Assembly (NCBI GenBank): GCA_965240325.2
Contig: OZ251233.1
Span: 248,001-312,000, forward strand
Source: Rebecca billardiae RCC1528
Taxonomy: Eukaryota > Haptophyta
Direction: 5' to 3'
Length of the DNA stretch: 64,000 nucleotides
Shown here: piece after piece, positions 26,435 through 39,100 of the stretch
Layout: every line of letters starts with the position of its first letter
How positions within the stretch are numbered: the stretch's first letter is position 1
Program-made: the position numbers and the translations under genes
The notes under the pieces: generated by a model
Told to the model about the DNA's origin: nothing
What the model saw: only the letters and a program-made list of their open reading frames with translations
The model's database searches: none

Positions 26435-29400
26435 ATGGTCTGGGCCGCCACGCGCGGGTTCCCGGGCCGGAGAGCAGGCTCGAGAGCGGAGCCACCTCGC
26501 GTGGCCGTCTCGCTCGCAAGCCTTCTCGTGTGCTCCCACGCGCTACTGTGCGCGGCCGCAGCGACGTTCGAGGGGAGGGCCGAGTGGCTGGCGTGCCTCG
26601 CCGCCCCGTCGGCGTGCTCGTCTCTCGCGATCGTCGGGGACGGTCTGAGTGGTTCGATCCCGACGACGATTGGGCAGCTCTCAGAGCTCAGCTCGCTGTA
26701 CGCCGCCGCGACCCGCGCGCGCGTTCACATCCGCGCGTCAGCACAACGGGACGAGCGCGCGCGAGCGCGCGCGCGCCGACGCGTCCGCGCGCGCGGTGTG
26801 CGCCCCCGTCGCGCGCGCGCAGCGACGTGAAGCTGAATCGACTGAGCGGCGTGCTCCCGACCGAGCTCGGCATGTGCACGCGCCTCGTCGAGCTGAACGC
26901 GCACTCGAACCGGCTGAGTGGCAGCGTTCCGTCCGAGCTGGGCGCCCTGAGCGGCGTGAGCTACCTCGGGCTGTTCGACAACGCGATGGCGGGCGCGGCG
27001 CCGACGGAGCTGGGCCTGCTGGCGCAGTTGCAGTACCTGCTGCTGCAGGGCAACGGCCTCAGCCAGCAGCTACCCTCGGAGCTCGGCGAGCTGCGCGCGG
27101 TCGAGGAGCTGCAGCTGCAGAGCCAGCGGCTGCAAGGCGCCATCCCGACCGAGCTCGGCCGCATGAGCGCGGTCACGCTGTGGTGCGCGCGCGCGCGGGC
27201 GCACGCGGGCTCGCGACGGCGGTGCGCTCGCGCGACCGTGCCGCCACGCGACTCACGCGCGGCCATCGGCACGCCTCGCCCGCGCGTGCGCGCGGCGCCG
27301 GTCGTGCCCCGGCCGCAGGGACGTGAGCAAGAACGAGCTGACCGGCTGCCTGCCCACGCAGCTGGGCGACGCGCGCGCCATCCTGCGCATGCACGCGGAC
27401 TCGAACGCGCTCGGCCGCGCGCCGGGCGCGCCGTGCACGCTGCCCACGGAGCTCGGCCGCCTCTCCCGCCTGGAGGAGCTGCGCGTGGACAAGAACGCGC
27501 ACATCCGCGGCACGCTGCCGACCGAGCTGGGCGAGTGCGACGCGCTGCGAGGGCTGTACCTGCGGAGCAACGCGGTGAGCGGCCAGCTGCCCACCGAGCT
27601 CGCGCGGCTGCCCGCCCTCGAGCGCGTGGACGCGACGAAGAACCGGCTCGGCCCGCAGGCCCTCCCGCCCGCGCTGTGCGCCTCGAGCTCGCTGCGGCAG
27701 CTGCTGCTCTCGAACAACCGCTTCAGCCAGCCGCTGCCGACCGCGCTCGGCGCGCTCTCGTCGCTGCAGGGCCTCAACGTGGGCGGGAACAGCATCGGTG
27801 GGGCGCTGCCGACGGAGCTGGGCCTGCTGCCCGAGCTGAGCTCGCTCACGGTGCAGAAGAACGCGCTGGCCGCCGCGCTGCCCACCGAGATTGGCAACCT
27901 GGGCGCGCTCGCCACGCTGCATGCGCGGCAGGCGGTGCTGACCGGCTGCCTCCCCACAGAGCTCGGCCGCGCGTCCAGCCTGACCAAGGCGATCTTCGCC
28001 GCGAATGAGCTGGGCTGCGAGCTGCCCACCGAGATCGGCCAGCTTGGCGCCCTCGCCGAGCTCTCAGCCGAGCAGAACGCGCTGCGCTGGCCGCTGCCCA
28101 CCGAGATGGGCGCCCTCTCGTCCGTCGTCGCCATGTGCGCGCGCTGCGGCTGCGCGCGGCACGGCGCCACACGCCGCGCGCGCTGCGGCTCACGGCGCGC
28201 GCGCCCACCCTGCCCTCCGGCCTGCGTCGTGCGCGCGCGCGCGCGCGCGCACGCCCTCGTAGCCACCTGTCGAAGCAAGCGCCCGACGCAGGCCCCGGAG
28301 GCGCGCCCGGCGGCGGCTGCCTCCCGACGGAGCTGGGCGAGCTGTCGTTGCTCGTGCACTGGACGCAGGAGGAGGCGGCGCTGTGCGGCGCGCTGCCCAC
28401 TGAGCTCGGGCGGTGCGCGGCGCTGGAGGAACTGTGCGCGCGATGCTTGCACGGCTGCGCCGCGCGCCCGGCCGGAACCGAGCCGCGCGCTGCTCACGCG
28501 CGCCGCCCCGCCGCGCGTGCGCGCGCGCGCGCACCCCGCGACGGGCGCAGCAAGCTCTTCGACAACAGCCTCTCTGGCACGCTGCCGACGGAGCTGGGCG
28601 GCGGGTGCCCTGCGCTGGCAGACCTGCAGCTCCAGGGCAACGCGCTCAACGGCACGCTGCCGACTGAGCTCGGCGCGCTGGGCAGCCTGCGCGACTGGTG
28701 CGCGATGCGCTACGAGCGCCCAAGCGCCCGAGCGCCGAGCGGGCGGGCGCGCTCGACGGCGGCCCCGCGCCGCGGCCTCGCCCTCGCGCGCGCGTGACGC
28801 GCCCCCCGCGCCGCGCTCGTGCGCCCCTGCGCCGCGCAGCCAGCTGCAGGCGAACGCGCTGAGCGGCCCTGTCCCCTCCGAGCTGGGCGCGTGCGGCGCG
28901 CTCGGCACACTCAAGCTGCACGGCAACAGCCTGGGCGGGCAGCTGCCGCCAGAGCTGGACGCGGCGCCGCTCACGAGCGCGTGCGTGCTCACGCAGCCGA
29001 GCCCGCCGAGGACCAACGCGTTCATCGGCTCGGCGCCCGCGGCGCTCCTCGAGCGGTGCGAGCTCACCCTCCTCCCGCCGCCACCCTCGCCGCCCGCGCC
29101 GCCGCCCCGGCTCGACGTCGAGGAGTACCTGGCGCTCGAGCTCAACTTGAGCGCCGCTCAGTTTGGCAACGCGGCCGAGGGCGCGCTCGGACGGATCGGC
29201 GCAGAGCTCGGCGTGAACGCGTCGCGCCTGTCGTACGAGCTGGTCGTGCAGCTCGCCGACGGCACGACGAAGGTGGTGGTCAAGGTGAGCACGGACCCGA
29301 CGGCAGGCGAGGCCAAGGCGGAGCCCACCTCGCGCTTCACGCCGGGCAGCGGCGCGGAGGGCGCGCCCGCTTCGCTCGAGCAGCTGTCTGCGCGGCTGGG

Positions 29401-32400
29401 CCTGCCTTTGCTGGGCCTGCCGTACAACCACGTGCCGCCCTCGCCGCCGCCGCCGCCCTCGCCCGCGCCCGCGCCGCCGCCTGCGCCCCCGCCGCGCTCG
29501 CCGCCGACGCCGCCGCCCGCGCCGCCGCCGAGCTCGCCGCCGCGACCGCCGCCGCGACCGCCGCCGCCGCCCTCGCCGCCGCGCTCGCCGCCGTCGCCGC
29601 CCCCGCCGCCGCCCGCCTTGCCGCCGGGCCACGGGCTTGAGGGCCCGGAGCTCGTGCACGGCGCCCTGGTCCGCCTCGGCCTCGCACCTGGCTCACCTGG
29701 ACTGCCCGTCTTCGGCTCGCGCTTCTCGGAGAACGAGACGCACGGCGTGGTCGTGGCGCCCGTGCCGCTCGGACTGCCAGCTGCGGCGGGCTCGGCGGCC
29801 GCGGGCGCGGAGGCGGCGGACGAGGGCGCTGACGAGCGCGCGCTGGGCGAGGTGCGCGCCGCGTCGCACGGGCTCGAGCTGGGCGCGGCGCTCGGGCTCG
29901 AGCTCAACGCCTCGTTCGTGCTCGCGCCGCCGCCCCTGGCCAACCTGAGCTGCGTCGCGCGCACGGCCGAGCTCTGGCCAAGCCGGGCGGACGCGCGCGT
30001 CGTCTGCCTCCTGCGCGACGGCGCAGGCGGCGTAGGCGTGCGGCGCGAGGGGCTGCAGCTTCAGCTCGAGGTGCGGACGGCGGACGAGCGGCAGCTCGCG
30101 CTCGACGCGCCGTGCGAGCTGCTGCCCGGCGGTGGCGACGACGGCGCGAGCGTCGCCCTCGCCGAGTGCCGCGCGATCCTGCCGCCGGCCTGGTTTGACG
30201 GCGCAGAGCCGGGCGGCGTGGCGTCGGCGCGCGCGCTCGTGCGCGCGTCGAGCGCCGACGCCACGGGCGCGGCGATCGCCACGGCCGAGCCGGCTGAGCC
30301 GCTGTTGCTGCACACGCCCGCGCACAGCGGGTACGTGCCGCCCGGCCCAGGCGTGCTCGTGCGCCTCCCCGCCGCGCCGATCTTCCCGGGAGACGAGTTC
30401 CAAGTCGAGCTCCTCGCGCAGACGGGCGCGGGCGCCGAGCGCGCGCTGCACGGCTGGCAGCTGTCCTTGCAGTTCAACGCGTCGCTGCTGCAGCTGCTGA
30501 GCCACGCGCACGACGCACGCGTGTACGAGGCGCCGGCGGTGGCGGTGGACGACGCGCGGGGCTGGGTGCGCGCCGTCGCCGCGGGCCTGGCCCCGGCCGC
30601 GCACGCGGCGAACGCGAGCGGCGCGGCGGTGCCGCTGCTCGTTCTGACGATGCGCCTCCGAGACGACGCGCGGCCGGGCGCGCGCGTCGGCGCCATCCTC
30701 GGCGGCACCGCGCACGAGCTGCTCGACGCGTACCACCAGCCGATCGTGCGCGGCGCGGCGCTGCGCGTGGCCGACGCGCGCGGCGGCGCGGCGGGCGGCG
30801 AGGGCGAGCTCGAGGTGGCCGCCCCCACCGTCGCCGCCGTGCTCGCCTACCCCGAGCGCGCCGAGCTGGTCAATCTGGCGCCGCTCTCGGCGGCGCTGCG
30901 CAACGCGTCCACGCGCGTGCGCGTGCTCGAGCTGAGCAGCCGCGCGGCGACGCCGCCCGCGGACGCGCCGCTCGGCGCGTACGCGTGCGCCGGCGCGGAT
31001 CCGCGCGTTCTCCACGTCGACGCGTCGGCGTGCGCCGCGCACGCGCACGCCGGCCACGCCGCCGGCGCCGCCGCGTCCGCGGTCGCCGTGCGCGACGCGC
31101 GCAGCGGCGCGCTCGTCGCGCGCACCTCCGTGCGCGTGTGGTTCCCGCTCAACGCCTCGGTCGAGCTGGCGGACGGCCGCGACGTGCTCAGCCCGCTCGT
31201 GGGCGGCGGCGGCGACCCGGCGCCGCGCTCGCACCAGTCGGTCGAAGCGTCCGTCGTCGTCGTGCTCGGCGGCGCAGGCCTGCTGCGGAGCGCGAGGCTC
31301 GACGCGACGCGGCTCGTGACGCTCGAGTCGAGCGACCAGGCGGTGGCGGCCGTCGAGCTCGACGGCGCGAACGGGACGAGCGGCGCGGTGCGCGTGCGCG
31401 GCGTCGGCCCCGGCGTGGCGAGCATCCGCGTGCGCGGCGCGACGCGCCTCCTCGAGGCGCACGTCACCGTCACGCCCGCGCCCGCGCTGCCCGTCGTGCG
31501 GCTGGTCGTCGTGGCGTTCAGCGCCGCCGCGTACGCACCGCTCCCGCCCGACAGCGCGCGCGCCGGCGAGCCGTTCGAGGCGCGGCTCGTGCTCGAGCAG
31601 GCGCTGACGCACGAGGGCGCGCGCGCGGCCGTCCTCGTGCATGCGGTGCTGGCCGACGGATCCGTGGAGCCGGTGCCTCCGCGCGAGCTGGCGCTGCGCA
31701 GCCTGAGCCCAAGCCTCGCCGTGCGCGCGCCCGCGGCGGCCGGCGGCGCCGCGCGCGCGGATGTGCCGTGGCGCGTGGAGGTGGTGCGCGGGGCCGCCTC
31801 GGTGAGCGGCGAGCTCCTCGAGGCCACGTGGCTCGCGCGCGGCGCCGAGCCCGGCGCGGCCAACGAGACCGCCGGCGGCGCCGGTGCGCCCACCGGCCGT
31901 GGGCTTGTCCGTGTCGCTCTGACGCCGGCGGTTTCGCTGGCGCTGCGCGCGTCCGCGGCGCGCCTCGCGCCTCCGGGCGACGGCGCGACCGAGGCGCCGC
32001 TGCGCGTGCCCGCCGCGCTCGAGCTGCGAGCCATCGTCACCTTCGCCGATGGCTCGGCACGCGAGGTCGCGCCCGACGACGCGCGGCTGGGCGTGAGCAT
32101 CGCAGGCGGCGCGGCGTGCGCCACGTACGATGCGGGCGCGCGCACGGTGGCGGTGGCGGCTGGCGCGGCCTGCGCGCGCGTCAACGTGAGCGCGACGCTG
32201 GGCGGGCTCGGGCTCGCGGAGCCCGCACGCGCCGAGCTCTCCGTCCCCGTGCTCGCGGCGGCGGGCTTGAGCTTGACCGCCACGCCGTACCCGCCATACC
32301 CGGGCTCGGGCGCGCTGGGCGTGCGCGCGCTCGCGCGTGTCGGCGCGTCGCGCGCCTACCAGCGCGCGCGGCTGGTGTCGACGGTGCGGCTGAGCGACGG

Positions 32401-35400
32401 CTCCGCGCAGGACGTGAGCGCAGCGGCCGCGCTCGCGTCGGACGACAGCGCGGTGGCGGCGCTGGTCGCGCCGGGCGTCGTCGCGGGCGTCGCGCCGGGC
32501 GCGCTCAGCCTGAGTGCGAGCTGGGCGGGCCTCTCCGCGCAGCTGCCGCTCAGCGTGATCGATGCGTCCGTCGGGATCTCGTCTGTCAACCTGAGCCTGC
32601 CCGGGGCCGACCGAGCCGACCAGCCGATCGCGCTCGGCGGCGTCGCGGGCGAGCCGCGGCAGCTCGCCGCGCGCGTCGAGCTCGCCGACGGCACCGTCCT
32701 CCCGGATGCGTGCGCCCTCGGCGCGCTTGCCGGGCTGGCCCCGTTCGCCAACGTCTCCGAGCTGCTCAACTTCAGCTCGACCGAGCCCGCGGTGCTCGCG
32801 GTCTCGGCCGAGGGCGTGGCGCGCGCGTGGCGCAACACGCTCGCGGCCGAGCCGGTGCGCGTCTCCGCCACGGCGCGCGGCGACGGCGGCGCGGACGGCG
32901 GCGGCGGCGGCGGCGCTTCGGACGAGCTGGCACTGGCCGTGAACCTCGCGCCGCGCGCGGGCGACGTCGACCTGGGCGCCGCCGAGGGCGCGCCCGCGCT
33001 GGCGCAGCGGGGCGAGACGGTGCGCGTGCCGGTGCGCGGGTACGTCGGCGGCTCGGCCGAGTCGGTCGTGAACATGCACATTGAGCTCGAGCTCGACGCG
33101 GCCGTTCTGCGCGCGGTCTCGTGCGTGTCGGCGCTGCGGTGGGTGCGGTGCGTGATCAACGACCCGCCCGACCGCGTCCGAATCGTCGGCAACACCGAGG
33201 GCACGGACCGGGTCGGCGAGCAGGCGGCGGGCGGCGCGGCGGCGGGCGGCGGGTTTGCCGACATCGCCGAGCTGAGCTTCGCCGTGCTGCAGGACGCCGA
33301 GAGCACGTGCCTCAGCGGGCGCGTGCGCGAGTGGGTCACCCGCGCCGCGGGCGGCGCCGAGCTGCGGCACGGGGCGCGCGAGATCGGCGCGGGCGCGGCG
33401 TGCGTCGCCACGCGCGCGCCCGCGCGCCGCGCGCTCGGCGAAGCGCCCCTCGCGCCGCCGCCGCCCGCTCGGCCGCGCGCCGCGCGCGCGCTCTCGGCGG
33501 AGGGCGCATGCGCGGGCTGCGCCGCGGGCGTGCTCGGCGACGTGGACGGCGACTGTGCCTTCACCTCGTACGACGTGCGCGTGCTCACGAGGCACCTCGC
33601 CGCGGGCGGCGGCCCCGGCGCGGAGCCGGCCGCGTGCGCGCACGCGCTCGACCCGACGCTGGACGGCGTGCTGAGCGCGCACGACGCGCTCTACACATTC
33701 CTCGCGGTGGCGGGCAAGTACCGCTTCGTCACGGACTTCGGCTTCGCGCAGCCGCCGCCGCGCGTGGGCTCGGAGGACGCGCTCGAGCCGCGCGCGACCG
33801 TGCGCACGCACGAGGGCGCGCCCGCCGACGGCGCGCAGACGAGCATGCACTTTGAGATTGCGCTCGAGACGTCGGCCGCGGGCGGCGCCGGCGCGTCTGA
33901 CGAGCCGGACGCGGCGCTGCCGGCAGACCTCGAGCTCGTCGTGCCGAATGGCACGCTCGTGCGCGCGACGGCGCGCGGCCGGTGGCTCGTGCGCGCCGAG
34001 GCGCAAGGCGAGGGCGTCTTTGCCGCGCGCGTGTGGCCTGCGGGCGGCTGGCCGGGCGGCGCGGCGCGCGTGAGCGCCGCGCTGCTGCTCGAGACCACAG
34101 ACGCGTTGGGTGGGAGCGAGGGCGAGGGCGTGGGCGGCGCGGAGCGGCGCGCGGCGTTCCTGGGTAGCGCGGCCGACCCGTTCGGCGGCGCCGGCGCGTC
34201 GTTCACCCCGCTCTTCACCGCCGCCGTCGAGCGCGCACCGCCGAGCCCGCCGGCCGCGCCGCCGCCGCCGGCCGCCGCACTGCTTCTGCTGCCGGGCGCG
34301 CTCGGCGGCTCGGAGGCGGGCCCCAGCGTGACTGCTCAGGAGGCGACGCTCGCGACGGCCGGCGGCTGGTCGCGCCTCGCCGTCGCGCTCGCGCTCGCGG
34401 CCGCCGCGCTGTGCTGCCTGCTGCTCCTGTGCTGCGGCGCGTGCCGCTCCTTTGCTCGCGACGCCAAGGCGGCTGGAGCGCTCGCGACCCGGCGCGCCCG
34501 ACGCCCGTCTGACGAATCCGAGATTGAATCTCTGTGCGGCGTGTCGACGCCGCGCGCCGACGCGCTCAACGTGACGCCGCGCGATCGAGCGCCGCCCATC
34601 TCGCCGCGCGACGCGGACTCGCCGTTTGTCCGGCTGGAGAGCGCGCGGCGCGCGGCGCGGCCTGGGCGGGCGGCGGCGAACACGGCAGGCGGCACGCTCC
34701 TCGCCGCCGTCGCCGCCGCCTCGCGCGCCAAGCAGGACGACGAGCCGCCCTACTCGCCCGCGTCCAGCTCGGCGCTGCCGTCGCGCGCGGCCGAGACCGC
34801 GCGCTCGGTCGCCGCCGCCGCGCCCACGGCCGCCAAGCACGACGAGGATCCGCCGTACTCGCCCTCCTCGAGTGCCCTGTTCGAGTTGGGCGACCTCAGC
34901 GCCGAGCCGCGCGCGCCGCACGGTGCCCACCTCGGCGGTGGCGGCGGCGCAGCGGGTGGCAAGCGCGACGAGGAGCCGCCCTACTCGCCCGCGCGCAGCG
35001 ACGGCTGCAGCGACGGCTGCAGCTGCAGCTGCGCGTCCACCGCGGAGGCGACCACCGCGCCGGGCTCCGCCGCCGCGCTCAGCCCGGCCGGCGTGCGGCT
35101 CGAGAAGCGCGGCGCTGGGCCGTCGCTTGTGCCGGGGCTCAACCTGACCGCGCTCGGCGCGCGCTGGCTCTGGCGCGCGCCGAGCGCCACCGGGCAGCAC
35201 CAGCCCGCGGCGGCGGCGCCCGCGGCGTGCGCGCCGAGCACGCGCCGCACGACCCTGTCCTCCGTGGGCTTCCCGCTGTACACGGACCGCAGCGAGACGG
35301 ACGCGCCGCAGCCGGGCGCGGCGGGGCTCGGCGCGCCGCCGCACCGCGCGCACGCGCCGCCGCTCGCGCACGCGCCGCGCGGCTGCGCCTCGTCCGCCTC

Positions 35401-36121
35401 GCGCACGTCGCGCACGCAGCGCACGGACGCCTCCTCTGTCGACTTCTTCGACTTCCCCGGGTACACGGACCGCAGCGAGACGGACGGGCACCGCCATCAG
35501 CACCGCCATGGCGGCGGCGTGGTGGCGTCGCATCGCAGCACGCCTGGCGGAGGCGCTGTGGGGGCGCAAGCGCCGCCGACGCCCTCGCAGCCGCGCGGCG
35601 CGCGCAGCGCCGGACTCGGGAACCGCAGCCCGGGCGTGGCGAGCAGCCCGCACCGCGCCGCCGCGGCCGACCGCTTCTTTGGTGCGGACGCGCGCGCCCT
35701 CGAGAGCGGTGCGCCCACGTTCCGCTCGACGGTGAGTGAGGCCGGAGCGTCCACGTGGGCGGGCCTGCCGTGGCTCTCGGACTGGGGGTCCACGCACCGC
35801 TCGGCCGGACTGTCCGCCGCATCGCCCGAGAAGCGCACGCCGCCGCGCGCGCTGAGTGGCCGCCCGCTGCAGAGGGAGCGGTCACCATTGGCGGCGGGCG
35901 GCGCGACGCGCGTCCCTGCGCCGTCGCATCTGCCCGCGTGGTTCTGGCCGCACGCGCGCGCAGCGCCAGCACGAGCGGACGTGCCGGCGGCGCCATCCCC
36001 GAGCCGGGCGCTGGTGACGCCACCCGCGCCCTCCTCGCCCGAGCTGCGCTCGCAGCGCGCGCAGCGCGGAAGCAGCGAGGAGGCGGCTGGCGGAGAAGAG
36101 CACGCGCGGCCGAGCGCTTAG
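26435..36121 (+). CDS. Giant LRR / cohesin-like / dockerin-like single-pass membrane protein (6 exons)
   Basis: Model exons are 26435-26697, 26823-27182, 27319-28134, 28263-28433, 28551-28697 and 28840-36121, joining in frame to 3012 residues. Order of parts: a signal peptide (hydrophobic VAVSLASLLVCSHALLCAAAA); about 25 plant-type leucine-rich repeats with LPTELG cores (to about residue 650); Pro-rich linkers (strongest at about 783-850); and a long extracellular region. That region has two cohesin-like segments (for example FPGDEFQVELLAQTG...GWQLSLQFNASLLQL) and bacterial-Ig-like stretches, an arrangement resembling the TMEM132 middle region. A dockerin-like calcium-loop pair follows (GDVDGDCAFTSYD near 2150 and LDPTLDGVLSAHD), then a membrane span (about 2429-2454) and a 560-residue cytoplasmic tail. 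The tail has three (D/E)PPYSP motifs and two YTDRSETD motifs. It is likely a surface adhesion or recognition receptor; no kinase domain is present. Domain names beyond LRR are tentative. Confidence 0.82.
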
Positions 36122-36136
36122 CAGCTTAGCCTGGCG

Positions 36137-39100
36137 CTTACCAGAGCGCCCGACAGCTCAAGAGGCTACCGCGCGCTCAGCCTGAGCGCGCTCGACCATC
36201 GTGGGCCTGGCGCTCAGAGCGCCGATATCGTAAGGCCCGGGCGGCTCCTACGCCTCAGACTCAGTGGCGGGGGCGGCGAGGACCGCGCGCGGGCATCGAA
36301 TGTCGTCGATGCCATATATATATATCCGGCCAGCTGACAACTCGAAAGGCTACCGCATGCTCAGCCTGAGCGCGCTCGACCATCATGCACTCGAGGTCCG
36401 GCGCCACGCCGGACCTCGGCCGAGGTCCGGCGCGCCGAGCCCGGCGCGCCGGACCTGGAACGCCGGGCCTGGCGCTCAGAGCGCCGATGTCGTGACTTCG
36501 GGCCCAGCGAGGGCGGAGAGGACCGAGCACGTGCGCCGATGCCGTACCAGACTGGCTGACAGCTCGAACGGCTACAGCGCGCTCAGCCTGAGCGCGCTCG
36601 ACCATCATGCACTCGAGGTCCGGCGCGGCGCCGGACCTCGGCCGAGGTCCGGCGCGCCGAGCCCGGCGCGCCGGACCTGGAACGCCGGGCCTGGCGCTCA
36701 GAGCGCCGATGTCGTGACTTCGGGCCCAGCGAGGGCGGAGAGGACCGAGCACGTGCGCCGATGCCGTACCAAATCAGCTGACAGCTCGAACGGCTACAGC
36801 GCGCTCAGCCTGAGCGCGCCCGACCATCATGCACTCGAGGTCCGGCGCCGCGCCGGACCTCAGCCGAGGTCCGGCGCGCCGGGCCCGGCGCGCCGGACCT
36901 GGCGCGCCGGGCCCGGCGCTCACTCAGAGCGCCAATGTCGTGACTTCGCCTTCGGGCTCAGCGAGGGCGGAGAGGACCGAGCACGTGCCCTGATGCCTTA
37001 CCAGACTGGCTGACAGCTCGAACGGCTACAGCGCGCTCAGCCCGAGCGCACCCGACCATCATGCACTCGAGGTCCGGCGCCGCGCCGGACGTCGGCCGAG
37101 GTCCGGCGCGCCGGGCCCGGCGCGCCGGACCTGGCACGCCGGGCCTGGCGCTCAGAGCGCCGATGTTGTGACTTCGGGCTCAGCGAAGGCGGAGAGGACC
37201 AAGCACGTTCCCTGATGCCGTGCCAGATCAGCTGACAGCTCGAACGGCTACAGCGCGCTCAGCCTGAGCGCGCCCGACCATCATGCACTCGAGGTCCGGC
37301 GCCGCGCCGGACCTCGGCCGAAGTCCGGCGCGCCGAGCCCGGCGCGCCGGACCTGGCACGACGGGCCCGGCGCTCAGAGCGCCGATGTCGTGAGTTCGGG
37401 CTCAGCGAGGGCGGAGAGGACCGAGCACGTCCCCTGATGCCGTACCTCACCGGCTGACAGCTCGAACGGCTACAGCGCGCTCAGCCTGAGCGCGCCCGAC
37501 CATCATGCACTAGAGGTCCGGCGCCGCGCCGGACCTCGGCCGAGGTCCGGCGCGCCGGGCCCGGCGCGCCAGACCAGGTGCGCCGGGCCGTGCGCTCAGA
37601 GCGCCGATGTCGTGACTTCGGGCTCAGCGAGGGCGGAGGGGACCAAGCACGTCCCCTGATGCCGTACCAAATCAGCTGACAGCTCGAACGGCTACAGCGC
37701 GCTCAGCCTGAGCGCGCCCGACCATCATGCACTCGAGGTCCGGCGCCACGCCGGACCTCGGCCGAGGTCCGGCGCGCCGAGCCCGGCGCGCCGGACCTGG
37801 CACGACGGGCCTGGCGCTCAGAGCGCCGATGTCGTGACTTCGGGCTCAGCGAGGGCGGAGAGGATCAAGCACGTGGGCCAATGCCGTACCAGATCGGCTG
37901 ACAGCTCGAACGGCTACAGCGCGCTCAGCCTGAGCGCGCCCGACCATCATGCACTCGAGGTCCGGCGCCGCGCCGGACCTCGGCCGAGGTCCGGCGCGCC
38001 GGGCCCGGCGCGCCGGACCTGGCACGCCGGGCCTGGCGCTCAGAGCGCCGATGTTGTGACTTCGGGCTCAGCGAAGGCGGAGAGGACCAAGCACGTTCCC
38101 TGATGCCGTGCCAGATCAGCTGACAGCTCGAACGGCTACAGCGCGCTCAGCCTGAGCGCGCCCGACCATCATGCACTCGAGGTCCGGCGCCGCGCCGGAC
38201 CTCGGCCGAAGTCCGGCGCGCCGGGCCCGGCGCGCCAGACCAGGTGCGCCGGGCCGTGCGCTCAGAGCGCCGATGTCGTGACTTCGGGCTCAGCGAGGGC
38301 GGAGGGGACCAAGCACGTCCCCTGATGCCGTACCAAATCAGCTGACAGCTCGAACGGCTACAGCGCGCTCAGCCTGAGCGCGCCCGACCATCATGCACTC
38401 GAGGTCCGGCGCCACGCCGGACCTCGGCCGAGGTCCGGCGCGCCGAGCCCGGCGCGCCGGACCTGGCACGACGGGCCTGGCGCTCAGAGCGCCGATGTCG
38501 TGACTTCGGGCCCAGCGAGGGCGGAGAGGACCGAGCACGTGCGCCGATGCCGTACCACACCGGCTGACAGCTCGAACGGCTACATCGCGCTCAGCCTGAG
38601 CGCGCCCGACCATCTGCACTCGAGGTCCGGCGCCGCGCCGGACCTCGGCCGAGGTCCGGCGCGCCGGGCCCGGCGCGCCGGACCTGGCGCGCCGGGCCTG
38701 GCGCTCAGACTCAAAGCGCCGATGTCGTGACTTCGGGCTCAGCGAGGGCGGAGAGGACCGAGCACGTGCCCTGATGCCGTACCACACCGGCTGACAGCTC
38801 GAACGGCTACAGCGCGCTCAGCCTGAGCGCGCCCGACCATCATGCACTCGAGGTCCGGCGCCGCGCCGGACCTCGGCCGAGGTCCGGCGCGCCGGGCCCG
38901 GCGCGCCGGACCTGGCACGCCGGGCCTGGCGCTCAGAGCGCCGATGTCGTGACTTCGGGCTCAGCGAGGGCGGAGAGGACCGAGCACGTGCGCCGATGCC
39001 GTACCAGACTGGCTGACAGCTCGAACGGCTACAGCGCGCTCAGCCTGAGCGCGCCCGACCATCATGCACTCGAGGTCCGGCGCCGCGCCGGACCTCGGCC

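Noticed and set aside
29693-35797. 2034-residue minus-strand frame opposite the LRR gene
   Set aside because: Composition artefact: the plus-strand frame has a signal peptide, LRRs, a membrane span and motif repeats, while the minus frame is Arg/Ala-rich without domains.
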